Positions 27,760-37,738 of a stretch of 64,000 bases of DNA are shown in pieces (position 1 is the first letter of the stretch; each line of letters opens with the position of its first letter). A program made the position numbers and the translations under genes. The stretch comes from Simiduia sp. 21SJ11W-1. Lineage in GTDB: Bacteria > Pseudomonadota > Gammaproteobacteria > Pseudomonadales > Cellvibrionaceae. The stretch lies in the NCBI RefSeq assembly GCF_024138675.1, contig NZ_CP090959.1, positions 1,116,001 through 1,180,000 on the forward strand, in the 5' to 3' direction. Below the pieces are notes generated by a model. It searched no databases, was not told the DNA's origin, and was given only the letters and a program-made list of their open reading frames with translations.

Positions 27760-29841
27760 ATGAGCTATCAGGTACTCGCCCGCAAATGGCGGCCCCGCAT
27801 CTTCCGCGAGATGGTGGGCCAAGAGCACGTATTGCAGGCTTTGATCAATGCACTGGATCACAACCGCTTACACCATGCCTACCTGTTCACTGGCACCCGC
27901 GGGGTGGGCAAAACCACCATTGCCCGTATTCTGGCCAAATGCCTGAACTGCGAAACCGGCGTAAGCTCCGAACCCTGTGGCCAGTGCAGCGCCTGTTTGG
28001 AGATTGCCCAAGGCCGCTTTGTTGATTTGATTGAGGTGGATGCCGCCAGCCGCACCAAGGTAGAAGATACCCGCGAGCTGTTGGAAAACGTGCAGTACGC
28101 GCCCACCCGTGGCCGCTACAAGGTGTACCTGATTGACGAGGTGCACATGCTTTCTACCAGCAGCTTTAATGCGCTGCTGAAAACCCTGGAAGAGCCGCCG
28201 CCGCACGTTAAATTCCTGTTGGCCACCACCGATCCGCAAAAGCTGCCGGTTACGGTGCTCTCGCGCTGTTTGCAATTTAATCTGAAGAACATGAACCCCG
28301 AGCGCATTGTGGGCCATTTGGCGTTTGTGCTTGAAAAAGAGCTGGTGCCTTTTGATGACGCCGCACTCTGGGCGCTGGGCCGCGCGGCCGATGGCTCTAT
28401 GCGCGACGCGCTGTCGCTCACAGACCAAGCCATCGCCTTTGGCAATGGCAAAGTTCAGGAAGCAGACGTGCGCGCCATGCTCGGCGCTATTGATCAGGGG
28501 CTGGTGTACGACATGCTACAGGCTCTGGCCGCCGGTGATGGCCAGGCATTGTTTGCGGCCGTGAACCAGCTGGCCGAGCACGCGCCCGACTACCAGGGCG
28601 CGCTGGCGGAGATGTTATCGGTGTTGCACCGCATAGCCATTGCCCAAGCCATGCCTGAGGCCATAGACAACAGCTTTGGCGATCGCGAGCGCATCTTGGC
28701 GCTGGCCTCCCAACTGCCTGCCGAAGATGTGCAACTTTTTTACCAAACTGCACTCTTGGGCCGGCGTGATCTGCCCTTGGCGCCAGATCCGCGCTCGGGT
28801 TTTGATATGGTGCTGCTGCGCATGATGGCCTTTAAGCCTCAGGGCGTGGCAGATCTCCCCAAGGCCGCACTTAGTGCGCCCGCTGCCGGTACGCCCGCAG
28901 CTGTCGCCCCGGCTGCTCGCCCGCCTGAGGCCGCCACAGCACAAGCGACTCCTGCCCGGGCTGCAGTGTCTCAGCCGGCCACACCTCCGCCGGCCGCACC
29001 TCAGCCGGACGCACAAGCACCCGTAGCCACTGAGGCTGCAGTACAACAGCCTGCGCCAGCGGTGCCAGCGCAAGAATCGGCACTCGTGCAGCCACCGGCT
29101 GAACCGCAGGTGCCTTCGGCCACACCTCAAGCGCAAGATAGCCCGCCCTGGGCCGATGATGAGGGCGAATCGAATTTATATGCAGACGAGCCAAGCCCGG
29201 CACCTGAACCCCAGGCCGCGCCCCCCGAGCCTGCCACTGCCGCAGTAGCCCCGGTTGAACCCGCACAGGATGTAGGCACACCGGCAGCGGTTGCGGTGAA
29301 TGAGGCACCCCAAGCGGTGCAGCAGCCCACACAACCGCAACCCTCACAACAACAATCCTCACCGCAGCTGCCCGTGGGCGAGGTTGTAACGCCCGCACCC
29401 CAGGCAGCCCCTGTGGCGGCGCCTGAAGCTGAACAAGCACCCAAAATAACACTGGCAGGCCTTACGCCTGAGCACTGGGTTGATCTCTATTTAGCGCTCG
29501 GTGTGGGGGGTGTGCTGCAAAGCACCGCCGCCAATAGCTGCCTGGATTCGGTAGAGGGCAATCAGCTTCGCTTTACCCTTGATGAGGCAAACGCCAACCT
29601 GTTCGACCCAAGCCACCAACAGCGCCTGGCCGATGTGATTACCGCCTATTTTGATGCGCCAGTGAGTGTGCAAATTGCACCTGGCCCGCTCACGCGGGAA
29701 ACGCCCGCGGCCACGGCTATTCGGCTGCGCGCTGAAAAACAGGCGCGCGCGCTTGAAAGCGTAAAAAATCATCCGCTGCTCAAAGCGCTGGAGGCAAGTT
29801 TTCAGGCCCAACTTGATGAATCAACCGTAGAACCCCTGTAA
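27760..29841 (+). CDS. dnaX: DNA polymerase III subunit gamma/tau
   Basis: 693 residues. Walker A (G-T-R-G-V-G-K-T-T), the zinc module (C-N-C ... C-G-Q-C-S-A-C), D-E-V-H and the S-R-C sensor are intact. It is the ATPase of the clamp loader. A long Pro/Ala/Gln-rich linker (about 370-560) separates the clamp-loader core from the C-terminal tau domain that binds DnaB and the polymerase. I saw no E. coli-type A-AAA-AAG slippery site near the core/linker border, so a frameshifted gamma form is not obvious. Start at 27760 matches the family start [12 protein letters not shown]. Confidence 0.97.
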   Translation: MSYQVLARKWRPRIFREMVGQEHVLQALINALDHNRLHHAYLFTGTRGVGKTTIARILAKCLNCETGVSSEPCGQCSACLEIAQGRFVDLIEVDAASRTKVEDTRELLENVQYAPTRGRYKVYLIDEVHMLSTSSFNALLKTLEEPPPHVKFLLATTDPQKLPVTVLSRCLQFNLKNMNPERIVGHLAFVLEKELVPFDDAALWALGRAADGSMRDALSLTDQAIAFGNGKVQEADVRAMLGAIDQGLVYDMLQALAAGDGQALFAAVNQLAEHAPDYQGALAEMLSVLHRIAIAQAMPEAIDNSFGDRERILALASQLPAEDVQLFYQTALLGRRDLPLAPDPRSGFDMVLLRMMAFKPQGVADLPKAALSAPAAGTPAAVAPAARPPEAATAQATPARAAVSQPATPPPAAPQPDAQAPVATEAAVQQPAPAVPAQESALVQPPAEPQVPSATPQAQDSPPWADDEGESNLYADEPSPAPEPQAAPPEPATAAVAPVEPAQDVGTPAAVAVNEAPQAVQQPTQPQPSQQQSSPQLPVGEVVTPAPQAAPVAAPEAEQAPKITLAGLTPEHWVDLYLALGVGGVLQSTAANSCLDSVEGNQLRFTLDEANANLFDPSHQQRLADVITAYFDAPVSVQIAPGPLTRETPAATAIRLRAEKQARALESVKNHPLLKALEASFQAQLDESTVEPL

Positions 29842-29864
29842 CACATGTAAATAGAGGTACAACA

Positions 29865-30188
29865 ATGTTTGGCAATATGGGCGACCTGATGAAACAGGCG
29901 CAGCAAATGCAGGAAAAAATGCAGCAGATGCAGGCAGACCTCGCCAACGCCGAGGTAACCGGCAGCGCTGGCGCCGGCATGGTTACGGTGGTGATGAACG
30001 GCCGTCACGACGTGCGCAAGGTGAACGTGGATCAAAGCCTGCTCAGTGAAGACAAAGAAATGTTGGAAGATTTACTGGCCGCAGCGGTAAACGATGCGGT
30101 GCGTAAAGTTGAAGAAAAAAACAAAGAAATGATGGGCAACCTCACCGGCGGAATGCAAATGCCCCCCGGTTTTAAAATGCCGTTTTGA
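29865..30188 (+). CDS. ybaB: YbaB/EbfC nucleoid-associated protein
   Basis: 107 residues, the usual length. [13 protein letters not shown] is the N-terminal helix and the G-M-V-T-V-V-M-N-G strand is the dimer core. YbaB binds DNA as a dimer. Lying between dnaX and recR is the classic arrangement, and all are probably co-transcribed. Confidence 0.97.
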   Translation: MFGNMGDLMKQAQQMQEKMQQMQADLANAEVTGSAGAGMVTVVMNGRHDVRKVNVDQSLLSEDKEMLEDLLAAAVNDAVRKVEEKNKEMMGNLTGGMQMPPGFKMPF

Positions 30189-30211
30189 TTGCACCTACCG
30201 AGTAGTGTTGG

Positions 30212-30805
30212 ATGTTTAGCCCGCTAATTGATGAACTGATGAGTGCCCTGCGGTGTTTGCCGGGCGTTGGGCCCAAGTCTGCCCAGCGCATGGCGCTGCA
30301 TTTACTTGAGCGCGACCGAGAAGGAGCGAGCCGGCTTGCAAATTCTTTAGCAGTTGCCGTGGAGGGCGTGGGTGAGTGCAACCGCTGCCGCACGCTAACC
30401 GAGCAAGATGAATGCAGTATTTGCAGCAATCAACGCCGCACCAAGGCAATGCTTTGTGTGGTGGAAACACCAGCCGATGTGTTGGCCATCGAGCAGGCCG
30501 GCACCTACCCGGGCACCTATTTTGTGTTGCACGGCCACCTGTCACCCATTGATGGCATTGGCCCTGCGGATCTTGGCCTCGATAAGCTGCAAGCACTTTG
30601 GACTGCGGGCGATATTGAAGAAATGATTCTGGCCACCAACCCCACCATCGAAGGCGAGGCCACCGCCCACTATATTTCCGAGCGGGCCAAAAAAGCGGGC
30701 GTGAAAGTCACGCGCATAGCACACGGTGTGCCCCTTGGTGGCGAGCTGGAATACATAGATGGCGGCACCCTGGCGCACGCCTTCTCAAGCAGGCAAATTG
30801 TTTAA
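30212..30805 (+). CDS. recR: Recombination mediator RecR
   Basis: 197 residues. It has the helix-hairpin-helix ([13 protein letters not shown]), a Cys4 zinc module (C-N-R-C ... C-S-I-C) and a Toprim domain (V-V-E-T-P-A-D-V). RecR loads RecA at gaps with RecO and RecF. Its stop overlaps the rnd start (TAATG). Confidence 0.97.
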   Translation: MFSPLIDELMSALRCLPGVGPKSAQRMALHLLERDREGASRLANSLAVAVEGVGECNRCRTLTEQDECSICSNQRRTKAMLCVVETPADVLAIEQAGTYPGTYFVLHGHLSPIDGIGPADLGLDKLQALWTAGDIEEMILATNPTIEGEATAHYISERAKKAGVKVTRIAHGVPLGGELEYIDGGTLAHAFSSRQIV

Positions 30806-31956
30806 TGACCATTGCAACTACACCCATTTGGGTTGATTCACAAGATGAACTCCGCACCTTGTGCGAACGTTGGCAAGATCAAGCGGCCATCGCCATAGAT
30901 ACCGAGTTTATGCGCAGCCAAACCTATTACCCGCACGCGGGTTTGATTCAAGTGGGCGACGGCCGTGGCTGCTATTTAATTGATCCGCTCGCCATAAAAG
31001 ATTTAACCCCGTTGGCCCAACTGATGACCCACCCGGGCACAGTGAAAGTGATTCACTCCTGTTCGGAAGATCTGGAAGTGTTCCGCTTTTTACTGGGTGT
31101 TGTGCCCAAACCACTGTTCGATACCCAAATAGGTGCGGCCTTCGCCAACTTCGGTTTTTCACTGGGGTATGGGGCCTTGATTCAGCAACTGCTCTCCATT
31201 GAGCTGGAAAAGGGCGAAACGCGCTCCGATTGGATGCAGCGCCCGCTCAGCCAGTCGCAGTTGCACTACGCAGCCCTTGATGTGGCCTACCTGCTCATTG
31301 CCTACGGTAAAATTTTGGCTGAGCTCAAACAGCTAGGCAGGCTCGGTTGGGTGCGCGAAGAGTGCGAGCGGCTGGTAGCCGCCGCCGAAAGCCCGGAAGA
31401 TTTCAGCCAGGCCTACACCAAGATCAAACTCGCCTGGAAACTCTACCCAGATCAGCTCGCAATACTGCGCGATGTGTGTATTTGGCGTGAAAAAACCGCG
31501 CGCGAATTGGATATCCCCCGTAACCGATTAATGAAAGAGGGTGCGGCCTGGGAAGTTGCGCGCAGAAAACCTGGCCACACCAAGCAGCTGGCGGGCATTG
31601 ATGGCATGGGTAATCGCACCTTGCGCGACCACGCCGAAACCCTGTTGGCGATTGTGCAAAATGCCGAAGCCAACGGCCTGCCCGAGCGCTTGCCAAAGCC
31701 CTTTACGCCGCGCCAAGGCGAAGTATTAAAATCGTTGAAAGCCGTGGCAAACGGCGTTTCTGAAACCCAGGCCATAGCACCGGAGGTGCTGACGCGCAAA
31801 AAGGATTTAGAGGCGCTCACCCGCTCGGTGCTGGCCGGTAAGCCCGAATTACCTGACACATTAACCGGCTGGCGCTATGCTGTGGTTGGTCAGCAGTTGG
31901 CCGCTGAGGCCGAAACTCTGGTGCCTGAATACCAGCAAGAGAACTTCCATGTCTGA
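30805..31956 (+). CDS. rnd: Ribonuclease D
   Basis: 383 residues. DEDDy exonuclease motifs are visible: A-I-D-T-E-F, H-S-C-S-E-D-L and Y-A-A-L-D-V-A-Y, followed by HRDC-type helical domains in the C-terminal half. RNase D trims 3' ends of tRNA precursors. Coupled to recR by a one-base overlap and overlapping ycgL by eight bases; rnd-ycgL-ycgN order is like that in Pseudomonas. Confidence 0.95.
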   Translation: MTIATTPIWVDSQDELRTLCERWQDQAAIAIDTEFMRSQTYYPHAGLIQVGDGRGCYLIDPLAIKDLTPLAQLMTHPGTVKVIHSCSEDLEVFRFLLGVVPKPLFDTQIGAAFANFGFSLGYGALIQQLLSIELEKGETRSDWMQRPLSQSQLHYAALDVAYLLIAYGKILAELKQLGRLGWVREECERLVAAAESPEDFSQAYTKIKLAWKLYPDQLAILRDVCIWREKTARELDIPRNRLMKEGAAWEVARRKPGHTKQLAGIDGMGNRTLRDHAETLLAIVQNAEANGLPERLPKPFTPRQGEVLKSLKAVANGVSETQAIAPEVLTRKKDLEALTRSVLAGKPELPDTLTGWRYAVVGQQLAAEAETLVPEYQQENFHV

Positions 31957-32245
31957 TGCCATTCAAAACCTGTGCGACATTTATAAAAGCCCCAAAGACC
32001 CGGATATGTACCTGTATGTGCGAAAAACCGAAGGTTTGGCGCGCGTGCCCGAGGCCTTATTGGAAAAGTTTGGTAAGCCTTCCCATGTAATGACGTTGTT
32101 ACTGCGCGATGGCCGTAAGCTTGCCCGGGTAGATGTAGACAAGGTGCGTGCCGCACTCACTGAGCGCGGTTTTTATTTACAGCTGCCGCCGCCAAAAGAA
32201 GACTACATGACCCAGATCAACCAGCAAAATTCCAAGTTGGTTTAA
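31949..32245 (+). CDS. ycgL: YcgL domain protein
   Basis: 98 residues with the domain marks [14 protein letters not shown] and [11 protein letters not shown] small cytoplasmic protein of unclear function. The ATG at 31949 overlaps the end of rnd, so translation is coupled. Confidence 0.95.
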   Translation: MSDAIQNLCDIYKSPKDPDMYLYVRKTEGLARVPEALLEKFGKPSHVMTLLLRDGRKLARVDVDKVRAALTERGFYLQLPPPKEDYMTQINQQNSKLV

Positions 32246-32247
32246 CC

Positions 32248-32697
32248 TTGGCCTGGTTTCGGGATTACTGGCGCGAGGTGCCACTGGCGGAGATGACCGA
32301 CAGCCAGTGGGAAGCCCTGTGCGATGGTTGTGGCAAATGTTGTTTGCAAAAACTGGAAGATGAAGACGACGGCGAAGTCTACTACACGCGCCTTGCCTGT
32401 GAGTTGTTGGATCTGGAAAGCTGCCGTTGTACAGACTACCCCAATAGGCTGCAAAAAGTGCCCGACTGCCTGCAGCTTCGGGCCGAAAAAATCACAGAGT
32501 TTCACTGGCTGCCGGTGACTTGTGCCTACCGGTTGGTGGCCGAAGGGCAAGATTTACCCGAGTGGCACCCGTTGATTTCAGGCTCACCTGCAACCGTGCA
32601 CAGCGCCGGTATTTCAGTGCGCGGGCGAGCGAAATCTATGGCCGGAGTACCTGAAGATCAGTGGCAGGAAGACGTAGTGCATTGGGTAGATTTATAA
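32248..32697 (+). CDS. ycgN: YcgN family Cys-cluster protein (UPF0260)
   Basis: 149 residues. The Cys motif L-C-D-G-C-G-K-C-C and C-R-C-T-D-Y-P plus L-P-V-T-C-A-Y-R-L are characteristic; the set likely binds zinc or an Fe-S cluster, but function is unknown. The start is a TTG at 32248 whose product (M-A-W-F-R-D-Y-W) resembles E. coli YcgN better than the internal ATG at 32293; the ribosome site is weak. It lies three bases after ycgL. Confidence 0.92.
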   Translation: MAWFRDYWREVPLAEMTDSQWEALCDGCGKCCLQKLEDEDDGEVYYTRLACELLDLESCRCTDYPNRLQKVPDCLQLRAEKITEFHWLPVTCAYRLVAEGQDLPEWHPLISGSPATVHSAGISVRGRAKSMAGVPEDQWQEDVVHWVDL

Positions 32698-32727
32698 CAG
32701 CCCTGCTTAAAATTTTGGAGTAAACAC

Positions 32728-33081
32728 ATGCAAGACCCGAATATCCCCATTATGTGGTACGCCTACCTGGCTGGCGTGTTGGGCCTGATGATTGCCACCT
32801 GGTGGATGTTTCGCCAACGCAGCGAACTTGCACAATTTGCCACTGTTACCGTGGGCGCATGGCTACTGACGCCCGTGGCGCTCACCCCTGAAATCCCGCA
32901 ATGGGCGCCGGCATTTTTCGTACTGGTGCTCGATGGCCTGTTTACCGATCATTCCATTGAACGGGTGATCTGGCCCATGGCTTTCGTGTGGGTGGCGGCG
33001 CTATTGTTGAGTTTGGCTGCGCGCATAGCCTGGCAAAAGTGGCGTGGTAAAGCCGGCGCCCCAAAGGCTGAAGAACACTAG
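32728..33081 (+). CDS. Small inner-membrane protein, unknown
   Basis: 117 residues with about four hydrophobic segments (11-27, 38-52, 60-74, 84-102) and a basic tail. No family recognised. TTGGAG precedes the ATG and it follows ycgN by 30 bases, so it is likely the last gene of the dnaX-recR-rnd line. Confidence 0.75.
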   Translation: MQDPNIPIMWYAYLAGVLGLMIATWWMFRQRSELAQFATVTVGAWLLTPVALTPEIPQWAPAFFVLVLDGLFTDHSIERVIWPMAFVWVAALLLSLAARIAWQKWRGKAGAPKAEEH

Positions 33082-33214
33082 CTGCAAGTGAGTAGCCCGT
33101 AAGTTCCAGCCCACCCAAAGGTGTGCCAGCGCAGCACGCCGTGATCTTGTGAAAACCTAGCTGCTAGCCTGCCAGTTATTTTGCGCGTGAAGCGGCAGTT
33201 GGCCTGTATGGCGG

Positions 33215-34030
33215 TCACTGGGCATCGTTTGGAATAATAATTTCGACGCGCCGATTGATTTGCCGCCCGCGGGCTGAATCATTACTGGCGATGGGGGTGC
33301 CTTCGCCTTTACCCTTAGCCTGCATGCGGTAGCTGGCAATACCCTGTTTTAACAGGTAAGCCCTTACTGAGTCTGCTCGGTCTTGTGAGAGGGCCAAGTT
33401 AGCGGCATCGCTGCCGGTGCTGTCGGTATAACCTTCAATGATCAGTTGACGATCTTGATTCTGGTTGAGAAACCGTGAGAGTTTATCAAGATTCTCAGTG
33501 GTGCCGAACTTCAATTCAGATTTTCCAGACTCAAACAGCATATCGCCTAACGTCAAGACCATGCCTCGTGCGCTTTTTTTCGCATTGAGATCCACCAGCT
33601 CCTGTTCAAGTTTAGCGTTGCGGGCCATCGTTTCCTGCAATTTATCACGGGCGACATTTGCCTCTGATGTGCGCGCGTTTAAACGCGAGGCTTCACGCTC
33701 ATCAATCAAGGCTTTACGTTGATCTTCCAGTAATCGGCTTTCTGCAATCGCAATTGCAATTTCAACTTTATGATCGGCCATAAATCTACGGTGCTCTACC
33801 ACAACCTTTTCACGTTCCGGTTGTTCGGCTATACGGGTAGCCAGTTCCGCTTCCTTGATGGCCAGCTGTGCGCGGCTGGCGAGTTGTTGGTCTGATTGAA
33901 GGTTGGTGAGTTTTTCACGTACCTCCACAGCGTTGGCAGGTTTTGTGCTGGTGCCGGAGCAGCCGATGGCGAGCACTAGCGCAGCGGCGGGTGCTGCTAA
34001 TTTTAGGTGTTTAACCAGGTGTATATTCAT
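33215..34030 (-). CDS. OmpA-family lipoprotein with DUF4398-like N-terminus
   Basis: 271 residues. A lipobox (L-A-I-G-C) ends the signal peptide, so the protein is a lipoprotein. A helical DUF4398-like region is followed by coiled coil (about 80-150) and a C-terminal OmpA domain with peptidoglycan-binding signature (I-I-E-G-Y-T-D-S-T-G, then L-S-Q-D-R-A-D-S-V). It probably ties the outer membrane to the cell wall. The start overlaps the upstream DUF4398 gene by ATGA. Confidence 0.93.
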   Translation of the reverse strand: MNIHLVKHLKLAAPAAALVLAIGCSGTSTKPANAVEVREKLTNLQSDQQLASRAQLAIKEAELATRIAEQPEREKVVVEHRRFMADHKVEIAIAIAESRLLEDQRKALIDEREASRLNARTSEANVARDKLQETMARNAKLEQELVDLNAKKSARGMVLTLGDMLFESGKSELKFGTTENLDKLSRFLNQNQDRQLIIEGYTDSTGSDAANLALSQDRADSVRAYLLKQGIASYRMQAKGKGEGTPIASNDSARGRQINRRVEIIIPNDAQ

Positions 34031-34464
34031 TGCGTGTTTCCTTGGTTGCGCTGCATTTCTTGCTTTAGCATCTCTATGCTGCGGATCATGTCTTCATTAA
34101 CTTGCTTGGCTTTAATTTTATTGGCGCGTGCCAAGGCGAGCCTTGCGCTTACTTCTGATTCGTTCGCTAGCCGAGTGGCCGAGGCCACGTCTTTTTCCTG
34201 AGCCGCTGCGCGTGCATCGGTAAGCTTCTTTCGAGCTTGGCTGAGTTCCGGAAGTGCATAATCCGATACCCGTTCCTGATCGGCATTTTCGATAGCGGAC
34301 TCAGCGCTTTGCAGGGCGCGATAAGGGTGTGGTGCATTCGTTGTGCATGCAGTTAGCGACAACAAGATAGCTATAATCGAAACCCCAAAAAAAACAGCGT
34401 GAGAAGGCTGTGGTTTTAGCAGTGGTGATGCACGATTGAACGGCAGTTTATCTATTAGTTTCAT
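34027..34464 (-). CDS. DUF4398 lipoprotein
   Basis: 145 residues from the ATG at 34464, which has AGAGG upstream. A basic N-terminus, hydrophobic segment and lipobox (L-T-A-C) are followed by a helical DUF4398 body. It forms an overlapping pair with the OmpA-type lipoprotein, so the two are translated together and likely act in the same envelope layer. Confidence 0.88.
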   Translation of the reverse strand: MKLIDKLPFNRASPLLKPQPSHAVFFGVSIIAILLSLTACTTNAPHPYRALQSAESAIENADQERVSDYALPELSQARKKLTDARAAAQEKDVASATRLANESEVSARLALARANKIKAKQVNEDMIRSIEMLKQEMQRNQGNTQ

Positions 34465-34612
34465 GGGCAATGCCTCTTCTGACACCTTCGGAGTGAGTGG
34501 CGGTAGGCAATAAATATAACTTAATGGGTTGCGGAGGTCGGTTCTGTAGCGTACAGATGCCTATCGGTGAGCCTATGTAAGCTTAAGCTTTTCTTAAATA
34601 ATGGAGTGTTCA

Positions 34613-34759
34613 ATGCAAGATATTCTTGTGTTTACATTGTTGTTCATCTGGGCGCTAGGTTTGGTTTTTTCCTATACTGTGGGTGGGTATATCCACCTTC
34701 TTTTGCTTGTGGTGATTGTGGTGCTGGCAAAGAAGGCTATTGATAACAGAGGCGTTTAG
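34613..34759 (+). CDS. DUF5670 (lmo0937)-like membrane peptide
   Basis: 48 residues, below common length cut-offs. It has two membrane helices around residues 4-18 and 27-41. The central turn F-S-Y-T-V-G-G-Y-I-H-L-L-L matches the lmo0937/DUF5670 family pattern (S-Y-T-L-G-G-F-I-H). GGAG lies upstream of the ATG. Such peptides are often found beside stress-envelope genes such as DUF4398, OmpA and BON proteins, exactly as here. Function unknown. Confidence 0.8.
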   Translation: MQDILVFTLLFIWALGLVFSYTVGGYIHLLLLVVIVVLAKKAIDNRGV

Positions 34760-35254
34760 CAAAGGCTTGAATGGCTGCCACCCTGTGAGATCTCCGTAAG
34801 TGTGCCTTGGCGTTTGTGCGTTTGTTGTTAATTTTTCTATTTAACGGCGATTCTTGCAACGAAAGCGTGGAATCCAGGTGTGTGGTTTCAGGAATTGGAT
34901 AAAAATATAAGCTAATGTAGTTAGCTTTTACCCTAATGCTCATTGCTTGGGGTTGAACTTGGTTTCACTAGTTTTCTCAATATTTATGGCTGTTATTTTA
35001 TAGCTGCGCATTGAAGTCGGTAAGTCGCCATGTTCAGGGCAGGGTGGCGCATCGATCATCGTCTGTTGGGCAAGTGTCGGTTGAATACTTATTTAAGCTG
35101 TGTGAGTGTATGATCTCTGTTATGTTCGCTAGCGTACATAGTGTGAAATAGCTGCTGGTTATAATGCTGGCAGAATTATTGTCGGTGCGGATTTGTCAGT
35201 CGATGTCGTCAATCATTCCCTAATTTGACAATCCTTAATTGGCAAAATAATTCT
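34760..35254. other. Intergenic region, AT-richer, no gene seen
   Basis: 495 bases. A short minus-strand frame (34737-34943) overlaps the small membrane-peptide gene and has no ribosome site or family match, so I do not call it. The stretch presumably carries the promoter of the CRP-family regulator and perhaps a small RNA, but no clear signal was seen. Confidence 0.5.
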
Positions 35255-36013
35255 ATGATTTCCACCGATACAGCGGCGAAATACTGCCCTACCCAAAATC
35301 ACCTCGTTGCGGCGCTGCCGTTAGATGTTCGTCGGCGCTTGGAGGAAAATTTGGAGCTAATATATTTGCCGCTAGGCGAGGTACTCTATGAGTCTGGCTA
35401 TACGTTGCGCTACGCCTATTTCCCTTTAGATTGCATTATTTCCATGTTGTACGTTATGGAGGATGGCGCTTCGGCAGAGATTTCAGTTGTAGGCAATGAA
35501 GGTATCTTGGGTACGGCGTTGTTTATGGGCGGCGATAGTACCTCCAGCCGTGCGCTAGTGCAGAGTGCGGGTTATGCCTACCGAATACCTGGGCGACGCT
35601 TTAAAGACGAGTTTGACAGGCATTCAGAGATGCTGATGTTGCTCTTGCGATATACCCAGGCGCTTATTACCCAAATGGCTCAAACAGCCGTCTGTAACCG
35701 TCATCATTCGGTGGATCAGCAGTTGTGCCGCTGGATGTTATTGTCGCTCGACCGATTGCCTAGCAATAACCTGATTATGACCCAAGAGCTGATAGCCAAT
35801 ATGTTGGGGGTTCGTCGCGAGAGTGTAACGGAGGCCGCGGGAAAATTGCAGAATCTCGGTGTGATTGCCTATCACCGCGGCCATATTAAGGTGCTGGATA
35901 GAGATATGCTTGAATCACTCTCGTGTGAGTGTTACGCAGTGGTTAAAAAGGAGACAGACCGATTGCTACCACGATGTCGTCCTAAGAAAAGCGGCGAGTG
36001 TCTAATCAGCTAG
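35255..36013 (+). CDS. Crp/Fnr family transcriptional regulator (first paralogue)
   Basis: 252 residues: cyclic-nucleotide-like beta barrel (Y-L-P-L-G-E-V-L-Y-E-S-G), coiled dimer helix and C-terminal winged helix (L-I-A-N-M-L-G-V-R-R-E-S-V-T). The cAMP contacts of true CRP are absent. The end carries S-C-E-C-Y-A-V-V, a Cys-x-Cys mark typical of this subfamily. ATG at 35255 chosen; an upstream TTG at 35225 is less likely. The ligand is unknown. Confidence 0.88.
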   Translation: MISTDTAAKYCPTQNHLVAALPLDVRRRLEENLELIYLPLGEVLYESGYTLRYAYFPLDCIISMLYVMEDGASAEISVVGNEGILGTALFMGGDSTSSRALVQSAGYAYRIPGRRFKDEFDRHSEMLMLLLRYTQALITQMAQTAVCNRHHSVDQQLCRWMLLSLDRLPSNNLIMTQELIANMLGVRRESVTEAAGKLQNLGVIAYHRGHIKVLDRDMLESLSCECYAVVKKETDRLLPRCRPKKSGECLIS

Positions 36014-36152
36014 ATGGAGGTGTATTAGGTTTGATACAACGGTTCGCCATCGTACAGATTTTCTTGCCTGGGTAAAACATACTGGACCTACATTTGTCGT
36101 GAGAAATCGTTGAATCTTTTTTTGGTTTACGTTTTCTATGTGAAGGTTTTGT

Positions 36153-36836
36153 ATGGAAAAATTATCATATCCCATTGAAAATTTGCTGATTTGTGCGCTT
36201 TCTCGCAGGTTGACAGATCACCTGATAGGCCAGTGTCGTCAAGTATGGCTGGCCCGTGGTGACCTGGTCTACGAGCGTAATCGGCCTTATCGATACATCT
36301 ATTTTCCTTTATCTGGCGTGTATTCTTTTAGAGCGATAGCCGACGACCATAGGTCAATGAGTATCGAAACTATCGGGCGCGAAGGCATGCTTGGCGTAGC
36401 CGCATTGCTGGGTAATGGTGATGCAAGATTTCAATGTGTTTCATTGGTGTCTGGCAAGGCATTGCGCATTTCGGTGGGGAATATTAGAAAAATACTGCGT
36501 AACAATTCAGGTTTTGATAGATCTGTAGGGCGCTATATTATGCATTTGATGGGCGAGTTGTCGCAATCTATCGTTTGTGTGCAATACCACACTGTTGAGC
36601 AAAGGTTGGCTAGGTGGCTGATAGAGGTGAGCGATCAATGCCAAGGGGAGGCGCTGGAATTTACCCATGTCAGCATTGCCAGATTAATGGGGGTAAGGCG
36701 TAGTGGCGTTAGTATTGCCGCGCATGGCTTTCTTGCCCAGTCACTTATTTCCTACACCCGTGGCTCACTGCGGATATTAAATCGCACCGGCCTCATGGAA
36801 AAATCATGTAATTGTTATATTCCGGTTAAGCATTGA
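36153..36836 (+). CDS. Crp/Fnr family transcriptional regulator (second paralogue)
   Basis: 227 residues, same architecture as the gene before it and with the same Y-H-T-V-E-Q-R-L-A-R-W and L-M-G-V-R-R-S-G-V motifs. It ends right after S-C-N-C-Y, where the first paralogue has a basic tail. The two genes are on the same strand, 139 bases apart, with GAAGG before this ATG, and are clearly related, though diverged. Probably an old tandem duplication; each may bind related operators. Confidence 0.87.
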   Translation: MEKLSYPIENLLICALSRRLTDHLIGQCRQVWLARGDLVYERNRPYRYIYFPLSGVYSFRAIADDHRSMSIETIGREGMLGVAALLGNGDARFQCVSLVSGKALRISVGNIRKILRNNSGFDRSVGRYIMHLMGELSQSIVCVQYHTVEQRLARWLIEVSDQCQGEALEFTHVSIARLMGVRRSGVSIAAHGFLAQSLISYTRGSLRILNRTGLMEKSCNCYIPVKH

Positions 36837-37048
36837 TGTACTGTGCTTGCAGATAAACGTTAATCCGATTTTGTGCTGGGTAAAACTTGGCCTGAATAAT
36901 CAAAGGTTTGGTGCTTTAATGGCCGGGCTATTTTTCGCCGCTGAAAGGCTCCTAGATACCAGGTAGGCAGTCAGATAATTAAAAAATAGAAGAGCAGCCG
37001 GTGGGTGTGCGGCAGGCTTTACAGCGGGAGAGAAATAATTTTCTCAGC

Positions 37049-37708
37049 CTATTTATGGCGGCCGCTGTTGTTAGTGTAAAACCCGTTGCTCTTTGTTTTT
37101 TCGGTGTACATGTTTTCATCGGCATGGTTTATTAATTCCATTTGGTTCTTTCCGTCTGTTGGGTAAACGGCCACCCCTATGCTTGCAGGGGCTAGAATGC
37201 TGATTCTTCCAATTTTATAAGACACCGCTAGTTTTTCGAGAAGTTTCTTCTTGAGTTCGTTTGCGCCTTCTATGCCATCTACTTCAGGTAGTAGTACTAC
37301 GAATTCATCGCCGCCATAGCGGTAGGTGGAGTCCTCTGCCCGTACGCAGGCAATCAATCGCCTTGCCATCTGGATGAGCACTTCGTCGCCGATGTTATGG
37401 CCGTAGGTATCATTAATAGACTTGAAGCCATTGAGATCCAGTATAAGTAGCCCAACTTGCTTGCCTTGCCGGTTGGCTTGATTGATTGATTGCAGCAATC
37501 TGTCTCTTAATAAACCTCTATTGGCGAGGCCTGTGAGTAGATCGTGATTGGCAAAGTGGCGCGCCTCAATGAGATCCTTTTCTAGTTTCATTACTTTATA
37601 GTGGAGCGTTTTAATGGTATTGCGTAGGAATGCTTCCTTTCGTCGGCTTGATTGCAGTAAATTGTTTCCCGGTCGCATCGCGCTAAGGTTTTCCATTGGT
37701 AGTACCAT
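37049..37708 (-). CDS. GGDEF diguanylate cyclase with short coiled N-terminus
   Basis: 219 residues. G-G-D-E-F is intact and preceded by R-A-E-D with five residues between, a complete inhibition site. The N-terminus has a helical linker (I-K-T-L-H-Y-K-V-M-K-L-E-K-D) but no sensor or membrane segment. The gene follows the unknown gene at 37739 by 30 bases on the same strand, so both form an operon; that protein may supply the signal. Confidence 0.9.
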   Translation of the reverse strand: MVLPMENLSAMRPGNNLLQSSRRKEAFLRNTIKTLHYKVMKLEKDLIEARHFANHDLLTGLANRGLLRDRLLQSINQANRQGKQVGLLILDLNGFKSINDTYGHNIGDEVLIQMARRLIACVRAEDSTYRYGGDEFVVLLPEVDGIEGANELKKKLLEKLAVSYKIGRISILAPASIGVAVYPTDGKNQMELINHADENMYTEKTKSNGFYTNNSGRHK

Positions 37709-37738
37709 AGTTTAAACCCCTATTTCGGTTGCTGGGTG

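Noticed and set aside
27760-29841. Programmed frameshift in dnaX
   Set aside because: No A-AAA-AAG heptamer near the core/linker border; the A-rich site near 29760 is at the extreme C-terminus.
34737-34943. 68-codon minus-strand ORF
   Set aside because: Overlaps the DUF5670-type gene, no ribosome site, composition unlike a protein.
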